64,000 nucleotides of DNA. Origin: Ricinus communis (taxonomy: Eukaryota > Streptophyta > Magnoliopsida > Malpighiales > Euphorbiaceae). The notes under the pieces were generated by a model. The model saw only the letters and a program-made list of their open reading frames with translations. It had not been told where the DNA came from and made no database searches. Location: contig NC_063265.1 of assembly GCF_019578655.1 (NCBI RefSeq), positions 620,001 through 684,000 of the forward strand, in the 5' to 3' direction. Shown here piece after piece: positions 10,561 to 21,914 of this stretch. The position numbers and the translations under genes were made by a program. Position 1 is the stretch's first letter. Every line of letters begins with the position of its first letter.

Positions 10561-10936
10561 TAGTTAGATATACTTGATCATGATGTTGATGATTCTAATC
10601 AACTTACTATAGTAGAGACTAAAATATTCAATATTGGTTAAAAGTCTAATTAGTTCAAGATTGACCTTAAGGGGCTAAGACTTAAATATGTTGGGTAATT
10701 TGTTAGTGACACGGAAAAGAATTAAGTTTAAACGGGTTGATCTGCTTAATTTGCGAGTAACACAAATAAACATGTTTATTTAAATGGGTTAATAGGCTAA
10801 TGGGTAGTATATTTATTCTCTCTTTTTATATATTTATTTAGATATTTTATTATTTATAAAATCTAATTATATTTTAAAATAATAATTTGGATTTGAGCTT
10901 TTTATACTAAAACTATAATTATATATTTTTATATTT

Positions 10937-11287
10937 ATCTCTTAGACAATTGCTCTCTTATTGGTCCACTCCATCTAACTTTTCAGCTGAATAACTTGCT
11001 ATCCATTCAATAAGTTAAAGTTACTTTATATTCTCTTTCTTAGTAAATTCACTATTTTGATTTTAGTTTAAAAATATTAACTATTATGAATAATAATATT
11101 TTTTATTTTAAATAATTTAATATATTTTTTTTATTAAGAGAATATAACTATAAGAGTGTAATATTTCTAAATAAAAAATAAATAGAAAGCTTAAGATTAA
11201 CTTACTAAATAGATAGTAAGTTATTAGATTGAAAAGTTAGATGACATAGATTAATAAGAGAGCAATTGTCTAAGAGAGTGACAAATA
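10937..11287. mobile_element. MITE-like inverted-repeat element, ~350 bp
   Basis: The two ends are long imperfect inverted repeats. The left arm reads TTAGACAATTGCTCTCT then ATCTAACTTTTCA; the right arm carries the reverse complement (AGAGAGCAATTGTCTAA preceded by TGAAAAGTTAGAT). The arms extend roughly 100 bp each around an AT-rich loop. There is no ORF. Length, structure and lack of coding capacity fit a miniature inverted-repeat element; I could not fix a target-site duplication, so the superfamily is open. From 11288 to 11547 I see nothing recognisable. Confidence 0.72.
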
Positions 11288-11547
11288 GAAATTATTGCTA
11301 GCATTCTTATTTAAAAATACATATCTCGAGATTACGATAAAGTCTGCATTAAGGGGCTTCAAATTGTTATTTGATGGAAAAATCAAATTGATTTGGATCA
11401 CTTAACTACCTAAGTATCCAACCCCTAATTGTACCCATACAAGTGTTTTCAAGTATTGATTCTTAAATTCTTAAGGAGAGAGAAAGAGAGGAGACGTCGA
11501 TGGAAAAGTGCTAGCTTCCAACAACCAACAATCTTGTGAATCAATTA

Positions 11548-13222
11548 TAAAAGTGTGGAATAAACGTCCAAGGGGGGTGGTGGTGGTGAATTGGACTTCT
11601 TAAAAAATTTATGGCTTAAATGAAACAAATGATATGTTATGTGTATGACAAAACTTAGCAGAAGTTTGATTATGAGGTTGATGCTCATCGTATAGATATC
11701 TAGCTAAGCTTCATGAGCTGATTGTTAGATACATACAACAGTAAGCCAGTTACTTCAACTTATACCTTAATTGCAGTAGCTTATATAATTTATTTCTTTG
11801 AATATGTGAGAGAGATGAGATGCAAATATTCTTGAGAACTGTTACATGTCTGAATCAACAATTATTGAACTTAATAGCAGTCTGACGGCTAATCAGATTT
11901 TGAAGATAGATATCTTATAAATTAAATAAAGATTAATCTAAGTATTTATTCTAGTTCGGTACAAAGACCTACATCCAGTCCTTAAGGATCATACTCCAAG
12001 ATTATCTTCACTATTTTGACTCTATTAATAGCTAGAGATTAAATCTTACAATGTCTAGTACTAAAACACCTAATATAGTTCGAGATATCCCCTCTTTAAC
12101 TATTCCACAGAAATTATTAGGCTTTTGCCAACCTATCAGTTGCTTCAATAGGTGCAAATGGACCTCTCATAGACTTTGACAAAGGAGGTTGTGTCACCCT
12201 ACAAACTTTGAAGCTTTACTACATGGTGCTTGACAACCTTAACAAGAGAATTTTTCTTTGAAAATAAAAATGAACACATACAGAATTTCTATATAGATTA
12301 AGTGTAAAATAAATGCAAGGAGAACTGGTTTTGAAAAGCAATAAATATAAATACTCAAGAATGAAAAAAGAAGTAGATGAAGAATGATAAATGCAACTTT
12401 TAGCTCTTGAGGATTTTGAAGTAAATGCAATTCTTTCTTTATTGATTTTGGTAGGTGAGTCTTATATTTATAGAGCAATTAAAAAAACTAGTCATTAAAA
12501 ACAATATTTAAATATGTATAAAGAAATCATTTTAGTTTTTGTTTAAAATCTCTCTACAACTGCTGATTTAGACATCTTACATTTTTTGTCCCTATCTATC
12601 ATTTAGATAGTAACACACTATTAGAAAAGTTTATCACTATGACAAATAACTCAAGTTGACAGTTGAGATTGCTTTTACTTCACCTAATCTGAACTAGCCG
12701 TTTGGACATCTGTGAGGAGTATGTAAGTGTGTAAAAACTAATGTGTCAATTCACATAATAGGTGGAAACCTCAAAGATATCAAACAAAAATCTGATCCAA
12801 AACAGATACCTTAAAAGTATGATTTTAGAAAGAAATAAGATTTTATGTTTTCTGAATCACTTTGAAAGTCAAATTATATCTTTCCATAATTTAAAATCAG
12901 AAGAAGATTTGAAATCTTATAATGTGCAAAAATGGCTTATTTTATTTTGAAAAAGACATCTCATCCATTTAACAAGATATCTAAGACACGTACATTTCTT
13001 AATGGAGATTGCCTTTTGATATAGACTTCTTATGGAGTGCATTGCTAATTTATCTTAACTAAAATAGGTATCTGATGGAGCTCTTCTACTCCAATAATGT
13101 GATCCAGTTCAACCTACATTGTTAGACATCTATATATACAGTATATAGTTTTGTTACCCATCAAAATTTAGATCATTAGTTGTTAAAAAAGAAATTAGAT
13201 CATTAGCTTCTTAGGGCTAACA
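11548..13222 (-). repeat. 3' LTR of the SIRE-type element
   Basis: The minus strand starts TGTTAGCCCTAAG right after the purine tract (13223-13236) and matches the 5' LTR at 27039-28449 over most of its length. A TATA-like CTATAAATATAAG lies at 12461-12473 on the minus strand. The same box is weakened in the 5' copy. Confidence 0.85.
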
Positions 13223-13236
13223 ATCTCCCCTTTCTT
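13223..13236 (-). other. Polypurine tract of the SIRE-type element
   Basis: The minus strand reads AGAAAGGGGAGATT directly before the LTR start TGTTAGCC. It would prime plus-strand synthesis. Between it and the env-like gene (13237-13752) lies AT-rich 3' UTR with nothing further recognised. Confidence 0.8.
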
Positions 13237-13752
13237 ATGATGATAAAAAACCTAATTTGAAATCAAGTATTATTGCAAAAGTAAAGCAGCATAGGCAAAT
13301 TTTACACATAGTAGAAATCTAACTGCTCGATTAGATGTTGTACTTCTCATCTTGTAAGATAGATACTTGAACAAGATGTATATAACCTATATTCAATCTC
13401 ATTCATAATATGCAAGATGACCAAAACTAATAGCACAATCATTCACATATAACAACTAGCCCATGCTGACAATAGATTAACTAAAATATTCAAATTGTTC
13501 ATTGTTTTAAAGCATGCTCCCCTTGAGCAGATGCTTATAGTGGTTCCTGCAAAAAAGAAAATTTAGATAATTCCTCTTGAGCTTATCCACTTCAACACAT
13601 TTTTTCTCTCCTTTTGTCATCAAAAAAAAAAGAAGGATACTTAGCATTGATAAGCATAAGATTGTTTAGATTTTCAAAGGATTAAAAAAACTTAGTTCTA
13701 AAAATGAAGAAGAAAAGAATAAGTTAACTACGAAGGATAGACTTAGGCACAT

Positions 13753-16700
13753 TTAGGCTTTCTTGCTCTGTCTGGTGGTCTTAGAGACCTTGGTGCTCTT
13801 GCCACCCTTCTCTTTTTCCTCATCTTCTCCAGGCTTGACCATCTCAAGCTTAATTTTCTTCTCATGTTTCTCTTCCTCAGTTGAGCTGACTAGATGTTCG
13901 ACTTCATATGCTTTCCCTTTTTGCTTCTTCCCATCTACATTAGCTTCCTCTATAGACTTCTTTCTAGTCTGAGATGGAAGATGCCTAAGTCCTTCAGTGA
14001 TGTCCGACATCTCCTTCCACATCGATGCCTGACTTTCCATACTTTTCTTGAAGTCTTTAGCTACCATAGACTTAACTGTTGGAATTCTTCTTTTAGGTTC
14101 ATCTCAAGGGAGGAGACAATCCTTTTTAACTTATTTTGCTTATTTTTAGTGTCCTTTAGCAAGGGATAGACATCTGAGCTAGGATCAAGTTCCATGTAGT
14201 ACTGTTGGTTTAACAGTGCATTTAGATGACTAGTGAGAGCAGCAAGGAGCAAATTCATTAAGTTGCTTACCAAGTTTTGACCATTTGAATCTACAACACA
14301 TACATCTACCTCAACCTTGCTCTTTCTTTCTATTTCTTCTCTTTCCTTCTCAGTGAAGTTAGGGCTCCTTTCTGAGTCATATGATTTCACCGACTCATAT
14401 TAGATTTTTCATGATCTTTGGGACATCGACTCTTAGTTTCTTCGATTCCTCTTAGACATATATTGGTATGAGTTCCCTTTGACCAGTTTGAGCATTTCCT
14501 TTCCAATTAGGTCATGTTGCTCTAGTCTGGCAAAAAATTCCTCATTCAAGTTAATCATCTCATCATTTTTCTCTTCTTTGGATACCTCGGTCTTCTCTAC
14601 AGACTTCCCTTCTTTATTAATGGGTTCTTCATTTTTTTGATTCCTTGTTTCCCTCCCTGTTGTCGGATTCTTTGTCACACCCGTAGTCTAAGTATGTATT
14701 TGCCCTTTTAATATTGCATTTTCCTATAGTATCTTAATTGAATTAAGGTAGTATTTAAGTATGTTTAATAATAAATAATATTGGGGCTTAATTGAAATGA
14801 AAGAAAGATGGTGGATTGAATTAGTATGAAAGAATAAAAGTTAGAGGATTCATAAGTAATATGAACAATTCATTAAGGACCTAAGGGGATATTTTACAAC
14901 TAATCCTATCCTAAAATATGTCTGGAATCACCCACTCTCCACTCCTAAGTCTCCAGATACATATATGTACACACACACACATTTAACATTAGAAAAGAAA
15001 AGAGATGAATTGAGAGAGTTTCTTCATTAAAATACCTAGTCTAATCTTTGCCAAGAGGAATTTCAAGATTTAAGCACTTTGTTGGCCATAATCTATATCT
15101 ATAAAGGCTTTAAGGTTTTATTTCATAAGTATTATAAGAGTTTTGATTGATTTGAGTTAGGATTGGTGAGCTGCATTCTCGAGTTGGATTTTTCTAATTT
15201 TTCAGTCTGTGTATTTATTTCATATCTTGAGCTAGAAAACTCCAAATTAGGTGTGGCTTAATGCGTAGGAAACTTTAGACAGTCCTTTATGACTTTACAA
15301 TTTTACATTTGTGCTAGTTCTATCTCTATCTTTATGGAATCAGACAGTCTATTGCTTATACTGTCACAATAGTTTGAGCTGGTCATGTTAAATTATGCTT
15401 AACTCCTATAGTTATCTAATTTAAGTGAAACTTTTTTTGCATGTTATAGACTAAAATACCTAGAAGTATACAAAAGATCAGCCTCAAATACCTCATGTGC
15501 AATTTCTAACAATTTTTCAAAATTGGCCCCAAAATCTGTGACATTATAGTTGTTGAGATGGGAATGTAAGATTGAATTTAAAACCATAGTTTGCATATCA
15601 TTTGGGGGCTGCATGATAAGAGAGCATAGAGACTTATTATTTTGTTGAATTCTAAGTGAAATTTATGAATTAGGTGTTGAAAAAAGCAAAAAAAAAGAAG
15701 TCGAAGTGCAAGGTAGATATTTTGTGGAGCTGGTTGGGTAAAACTAAATGCCACTTTCGGTGAGTAGATATCAAGCCCTTGAAAAGTTGATTTCTTTAAT
15801 TTGAAAGCTAAATATTGAACTTGGAAAAAAAAAACTTAAAGTTGTTATTTTAAGCTTATTAAATTTCAGATTGGTACTTATTTCAAAATATATTCAATTG
15901 GTTTTACAAATTTAAAGTATAATTATTAGAAGTAGGTTGTTTGTGTTGGATTTTACATGTGATGATTTTACATTTCAACAACAAGAATATTTCAGCTTTT
16001 AGTTGGCCTAATTAATCAATATATAATGTCAATTAAAGATCTTAGCTTTTCCTTGATGAGCACAAAAATTGATAGCCTTAAATTTATCGATTACACATTA
16101 CTTATATTTCACAATTATGGGGCAGTCTGATATAGTTTCATTTTAATGTTAAAAAGAGCGTTCATCCAATGCCTTTGAGCAAGTGAAAGTGTATTTTGCT
16201 TTCAAGAAATGCCTCCTCACAGTGATGTGTTTAAAATTTACCGAGATTGATATATATGCACATGTGATTTGTTTATGGTTGTTAATGCGCATTAGACAAC
16301 GGGGCACTTGATTGCAGGCCGGTGAGGGGAGAAGGGCCGCACCGTGCTAATGTAGAGAAAGGGTTAGCCATCAAGTGCGCCTAGAGTGGGTTTTTGATAT
16401 GATGGCTGATTGGTGATAATTGTTATGAGGATGGTTAAAATCTATGAGACTTTTTTATACCATTTAAAGTATATGATGTTGATAATTAGTATTGCTATTT
16501 TATATTGAGTGTTAGAATAAATTATGTAGTGGTATTTTCTTGCTTGAGAAAGATTAATTGCCTCAAGAATTTGATTCACAACGTTATATATTTCGTATAA
16601 TTATATGGTCTTCTTCTGCTTACACAGTTATCTAAATTGTTTTCTGCTTGTGTATCTATTAACTAAGTATTTTTATACTCAATTCTACTCATTTCATAAA

Positions 16701-18056
16701 TTTTATTCAGGAAGCAAGACTTGATAATAGATGGTTGAGCTAGTAAGTGTGATTAAAGGCAAGAGTAAGGTTGGCCAACATTTCTCATCTGATGAGTCAT
16801 ATACATACTCACTGTAACTTGTACATAAATGTTCATCCTTATTTCATACCACGGTAGTTATGTACATGTAAAAGACTATATTATAAAGTTAATGTTTAAA
16901 GGCAAACTTTGTATATTAACTTATTTAATAATGTTTAATAAAGACATTTCTAGTTATAGCCATTGAATTGAAATATCCTATTAGAAAAATATTATCTATT
17001 TTTCATAATTAGAATTTCAAATACATTGTTACATAGTAATGCCAATAAAAATAGAAAATGAGAGACCCAAAGTAATGAGAAAATGACTTGTAACTGTGAA
17101 GATATATATATATATATATATATTTTGAAGTATATGTTATAATTCAACTTAACAAAAAAAATTAGTAAGTGTTTGATTTTAAATGTCCATCTCGGCTACG
17201 TGATATGAGGTTTGACATTCTTAGCTATCTATTTACTCTAGTCTTTTTCTTCTTTACCTCTCTTGGTCCTTTGAGATTTTCCCATTTTGTTTCAAGCAGC
17301 TCAACTTCATTGTTGGCTCGATTTACTATTGTTCATGGTAAACTTCCCAAACACATTACTAGACTTTAATTTTGTGCCTTCTTTGATAGGGAAACCAAAA
17401 TGCTTAAACAGAAAGGTGAGATACATACTATATAGCATACCACTTCTAAGATTTAGGTTATTCATCACATTTAACAGTAAGGAAGATTTAATTTCTACTT
17501 CCTGGCTACGTGCCACATGATTTTCAAATCCAGTTTAGTAACATAATCCAAACTACCAATCTTGAAATGAAACATTAAGTTATGAATCAATTGAAAATTC
17601 CTTACCTGTATGTTGATTTGCTCTTAGCTCTTTAATAAATCTCTTTTTATCATACCCAAGAATACTCTTGTCAGAAGTATGCTCAATGATTAATTGCTCC
17701 ATCCACCAGCAAGCCTAGAACTTTTCCTAGCAAGGTTGGAGTGATTTCTTTTGGCTCCTTGTTTATGCTTACCCATACCTCATCTGTTATTTTTGTGACC
17801 GACCTATAGAACTCTAAAGTGAGATCTTCATGAAATTTCTCTTTGATTTGTATAAACAGAACCCAGCCTTGAAACTTGAACCATTCCTTCAACTTCATAG
17901 CTTTATCCCTAAAAACCTTTCAGTCAAAAACTCAAGGCTGCACCATCTTGTACTTTTCTATATGGATAAATATTTCAAGCACTTGAGATTTCTTTTCTAA
18001 TTTTATTTGTTTGGTTGAGGTAGTGGAGGTGCTTGAATCCTTTGCTTTTCTTGCCA
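13753..18056 (-). pseudogene. SIRE env-like gene, split by a solo LTR
   Basis: The reading begins at ATG 18056 (MARKAKDSSTSTTSTKQ), then LKEWFKFQGWVLFIQIKE and EFYRSVTKITDEVWVSINKE and TLLGKVLGLLVD. These resemble the plant-transposon domain found in SIRE env-like proteins. The gene is interrupted at 17222/14668 by the solo LTR and resumes at 14678. There a charged, coiled-coil-like, Lys/Glu-rich C-terminal part (TKNPTTGRETRNQKNEEPIN; EEKHEKKIKLEMVKPGED) runs to 13753. Several stops and shifts occur in both halves. No transmembrane segment is visible. The role of these proteins is unproven, and an envelope function is only by position. Between it and RNase H (18057-18690) nothing is recognised. 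Confidence 0.68.
14673..17217 (+). repeat. Solo LTR, 2545 bp, with 5-bp TSD TTCTT
   Basis: It starts TGTCACACCCG and ends GGTTTGACA (TGTCA/TGACA inverted ends). TTCTT flanks it on both sides (14668-14672 and 17218-17222), and it interrupts the env-like gene cleanly. There is no coding region. The start resembles long chromoviral (Tekay/Del-type) LTRs. Inside are a CA-rich tract near 14970, a dyad pairing GCACTTGAT with ATCAAGTGC (about 16300-16380) and an (AT)n run at 17102-17123. Orientation is inferred from the TGTCACACCC start. Confidence 0.85.
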
Positions 18057-18689
18057 TTGAGTTGAGATGAATACAGAGAAAGAAGGGATTTTCTAGTTTT
18101 TCGAAGAGGAAGAGTATTGAGAGATTTGGGGTTGAGAAAGAGAGAAAAAATTTAAAATATAGGATTTTGAAAGAGAAAGTTTATACAAATAAAGATGTTA
18201 AGATTTTCCTTTTCTGAGTTTTGGATATGTAAAATGAAGATTTCAATCATTCAACGGGTAAACCTTTTTAAATTTGAATCTGGATAATCGTACCTCTTTT
18301 TCCGTGCACTTATACACCCTACATCCTTGTCAGCCTTCACACTTATTTGACATGTCCTTTCTCCTCTTTTTACTAAAACATCAGTTCAAAATCTGTTCAT
18401 ATTTTTGTAATGTAAAAGAAAGCTTTTATTCTTAGAATTGATTTGCAAAACTAATTTTGAACAACAACAAAAATTTCAAATTTCAAATCCTCACACAATG
18501 TGCCAAGAATAATCCAAGAGGACTCAATAATTAATATAATGAAAATTATATCAAAATATTAGAGATAAATCAATTGGAATATAACATAATAACACATGGG
18601 TAAACTGATTTATTATTTATGAGCAAATGTTACTTAGTTGAATTGATTTCCTATGCTAAGAGCTATTCTGATTTTGCAAAATTGCTAAA

Positions 18690-19090
18690 CACCAATAGGT
18701 TTAGTTAAGATATATGCCAATTGCTCATTTGATGGACGAACTCTAGTTGGATATCTCCTTTATGAGCATGATCTCTTATAAAGTGATGTCTTACCTCAAT
18801 ATGCTTGGTTCTTGAGTACTGCACAAGATTCTTTGAGAGATTGATGGCATTGGTGTTGTCACATTGAATAGGTATCCGTTTATACATAAGTCCATAATCT
18901 TATAATTGTTGCTTCATCCATAGAACTTGTGCAACATAGTTTCCTACTAAGATGTATTCTACCTTTGTTGTGGATAGCGCAACAGATGTCTGTTTCTTGC
19001 TGAACCATGCGATTAAGTAGTGACCTAAAATTGGCAGGTGCCTGATATGCTTTCTCTGTCAAATCTACTACCTACATAGTCAACATCACT
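18690..19090 (-). pseudogene. SIRE-type pol: RNase H
   Basis: Two adjacent frames carry the copia RNase H end. The first reads AYQAPANFRSLLNRMVQQET (the site of SWFSKKQ-like text after a shift). The second reads IPIQCDNTNAINLSKNLVQ, SRTKHIEVRHHFIRDH and KGDIQLEFV. The Asp of CDNTNA and the HIE/RHHFIRD box are present. RNase H would remove RNA from the RNA-DNA hybrid. A frameshift at about 18880 splits it. Confidence 0.85.
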
Positions 19091-19099
19091 ACATCCAAC

Positions 19100-20110
19100 A
19101 ATATCAAAGTATTCACATTTAGGATACCATATACCTAAATTGGTGCTTCAAATTAGATATCTAAATATTTTTTTCATATCAATTAGATGTGACTCCTTAG
19201 AATCTGCTTGAAACCTTGCACATAGACATACACTAAAGTGGATGTCTAGTCTGCTTACGATTAAGTATAATAGGGATCCTATCATTCCTCTGTACAACTT
19301 CATGTCAATGAATTTTTCGTGCTCATTGTTCTCAAGTTTGGTTGAGGGACTTATAAGTGATCCAATTGGCTTGAGTCCTTCTACCCTGAATTTATTAATC
19401 AGTTCTTTAGTATATTTTTCTTGACAAATGAAGATTTCTTCATCTGTTTGTTTAATTTGTAGTCCTGTGAAGGAGTTAAGCTCACCTATAAGACTCAACT
19501 TAAATTCACCTTGCATGTCATTCCAGAATTGCTCAGAAAGAGAATCATTAGTTGACCTAAAAACTATATCATCTACATATATTTGATCAATGAGCAAATG
19601 TTTGTGACTTTGATCTAACAAACAAGGTGGTGTCTATTTCTCCTCTAGAGGAGCCTTTAGGTAGTAAAGATTTACTTAGTCTTTCATACCATGCAATTGG
19701 GGCCTGTTTTAATCCATATAGTGCTTCAATGAGTTTAGAAACATGATTAGGCATCTCATAATTTTCAAAACCAAGTGGTTGTTCAACATAGACTTTCTCA
19801 TTTAAAAATGTACTTCTTATGTCCATTTAGTAGAGTTTAAATCTTTTAAAATAAGCAACAACACACAAAAGTCTAATAGCTTCAAGTCTAGTAACAGAGC
19901 AAAAGTTTCATCGAGATCGATACCTTCCTCTTGGTTATACCCCTGGGCAACCAACCTGGCATTGTTTATGGTAATGTTGCCTTGCTCGTCTAGTTTATTT
20001 TTGAATATCCACTTAGTTCCAATGATGGATTATTTCTTAGGTCTAGAAACTAACTTCAAACTTGATTTTGCTCAAATTGATCTAGCTCTTCTTGCATAGC
20101 AGATATCCAA
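19100..20110 (-). pseudogene. SIRE-type pol: reverse transcriptase
   Basis: The RT runs from a shifted N-terminus through STFLNEKVYVEQPLGFE and IEALYGLKQAPIAWYERL. The catalytic IYVDDIVFRSTND follows (about 19550-19595), then GLQIKQTDEEIFICQEKY and MIGSLLYLIVSRLDIHFSVC. YVDD is intact. The frame shifts near 19600 and in the N-terminal third, so the enzyme is not encoded whole. Confidence 0.9.
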
Positions 20111-20286
20111 TACTCATTAGTGTAGGCTTTTTTGTAAGACTTTAGTGTTATTTATGAAATGAAAGCCACATTTCCATGTGATCATTTGTATTCTACTCTT
20201 GTCATTCTTCTATGTGATGGAATGTCTAATATGTTATCACTTGGATGGTCTCTATGATATTTCTTATCTTTAGGAAGATCATATGT

Positions 20287-21352
20287 TTATTCTATATAGA
20301 TGATTGGATCAGATGCCTTAATTTCATCGTCAGATGTCTCCTCATCATTGCAGACATCTTTTTCTTCTACTTTCTTTTCCTCGATATCTGCTTTCTTGTT
20401 ACCATCTTTTCTTTCCTCCTCATCTGAATCTACATCTTTACATTTTCTTCCTATATCATAGTTAGATTCATAAAAAATAACATGCATGGATTCCTCAAAA
20501 ATTAATGTACGATTATTGAATACTCTATATGCTTTACTTGATATCGAGTATCTAAAAAATATTCCTTCATTTTCAACTAAATGCATGAAAATATGATAGA
20601 TTTGGTTTCCTTCATTTTCACAGCTTATAATGTGTCTTATTTAAGATCGGTCTAATCAAGACTCTATTTTGAATATAGCAAGCTGTGTTTATGGCCTCTG
20701 CCTAAAAATACTTAGGGAGGTTTCTCTCATGCAACATGGATCTAGCATTTTAGCTAAGATTCTATTCTTACGCTCTACTACTCCATTCTATTGTGGGATT
20801 CTTAGGGCTGAGAAATTGTGATATATCTCATGATCTTTGCAATATAAGTCAAAGAACTCATTCTCAAACTCCCTTCCATAATCACTTCTAAGGGATGTAA
20901 TATAGTATCCTTTTTCATTCTAAACTCTTTTGTAGAAATGTATGAATGCAGAGTAGGTGTCTGTTTTAGATGTAATGAATATGACCCATATGAACCGTGA
21001 ATAGTCATCTACTATCACAAATGCACATTTATTTCCATTTAAGCTTTAAGGAGTTTTGGACCAAATAGGATACAATGTAGTAATTCCAAAGGTGTAGATA
21101 AAGATACTATAGATTTTGATTTAAAAAAGTGTTCTATTTACTTCCTTCTTTAACATGCATCACAAAGGCGATCTTTTTAAACTTTAGCTTGGTTAGACCT
21201 CTAACAAGATCTTTTTGGCCTAGTTTTGAAATCAAATGCATATTTACATGACTCATACGTCTATGCCACAACCAACTACTATTATTAACAGTGATAAGAC
21301 ATCTGTCATTGATACTTTAAGGATTTAGATTGAAAACATATACATTACCCAT
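20287..21352 (-). pseudogene. SIRE-type pol: integrase C-terminal part and linker
   Basis: The 21008-20802 segment retains the end of the integrase core (VIMEGSLRMSSL, then ITISQP where TPQQNG is expected in the next frame). The 20586-20287 segment holds MHLVENEGIFFRYSISSKAY and RVFNNRTLIFEESMHVIF, the post-integrase region, then an acidic linker rich in Asp, Glu and Lys. The chromovirus-like insertion at 21353 separates it from the rest of integrase. Stops and shifts are frequent. Confidence 0.78.
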
Positions 21353-21582
21353 TGTCACGGGCTTGGTCTTTTCTGTACAGGCAGGCACTAACTACTTTCC
21401 GAGACACAAGTAAGCTAGTCAGCCTTACTCTTCGAATGCTAGGCAAAATGCTAGCTAAGATAGCAAGAAGAACAGTAGAGAACTTAAGAAAGCTTAGAGA
21501 GCTTTTAGAGAGAGAAATTGCTTGCTCTTCTATTGAACTTTTGCTTGTTTAAGCTTCATGATTATAAATGAATTCTCTAAGC

Positions 21583-21590
21583 TATATATA
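21583..21590 (-). promoter_or_regulatory. TATA box, 3' LTR
   Basis: TATATATA sits within CCTATATATAGCTT (minus strand); the same box is at 24624-24631 in the 5' LTR. Its position between the HSE-like arrays and the LTR end suits an RNA polymerase II start site. Confidence 0.6.
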
Positions 21591-21708
21591 GGCCTCCACC
21601 TCCTCAATGGACGGTGATGATACATTTGATCTAACGGCTAAGATTAAGTATCTAGAATGTTCTACATAATTCCATACTTATCTACACATTATACATGCTT
21701 CTAAATTA

Positions 21709-21766
21709 TTCTAGAATATTCTAGATGCTTCTAGATTCTTCCAGATGATTCTAGAATGTTCTAGAA
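21709..21766. promoter_or_regulatory. Heat-shock-element-like arrays in the 3' LTR (U3)
   Basis: TTCTAGAATGTTCTAGAA at 21749-21766 is four perfect alternating TTC/GAA units at 5-bp spacing. A second array at 21709-21725 (TTCTAGAATATTCTAGA) has three perfect units and a broken fourth, and a weaker one lies at 21651-21664. They sit 120-180 bp upstream (minus strand) of the TATA box at 21583-21590. The pattern is the heat-shock-factor binding consensus; function here is inferred. Confidence 0.6.
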
Positions 21767-21914
21767 TCCTCCCTTGCTTTGTAGCAAACTCTAGAGGCTT
21801 CTTGGGCCTTTGAACCTTCGTGCGCGAAGGAGAAATCTGCAGGCTGTGACATTCTCCCCTACTCATTCTGGCGACACCCTCGTCGCATCCCCATTGTATG
21901 CCTCAATTAAGTTC

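Larger units (their letters stand above)
21353..21851 (-). repeat. 3' LTR of the internally deleted chromovirus-like element
   Basis: On the plus strand it reads TGTCACGG...GCTGTGACA; it is bounded by CCAT outside and by the purine tract inside (minus strand AGTAGGGGAGAA, 21852-21863). A short ORF at 21352-21552 has a counterpart in the other LTR only because the LTRs are copies. Confidence 0.9.

Noticed and set aside
12239..12478. Leu/Ile/Phe-rich minus-strand frame (and its counterpart at 27576-27887).
   Set aside because: Both lie in the two LTRs of the SIRE-type element, at the TATA box region, and are copies of each other by LTR duplication.
17102..17123. (AT)n run as a possible matrix-attachment or origin-like site.
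   Set aside because: An ordinary dinucleotide microsatellite near the end of a solo LTR; nothing else supports a special role.
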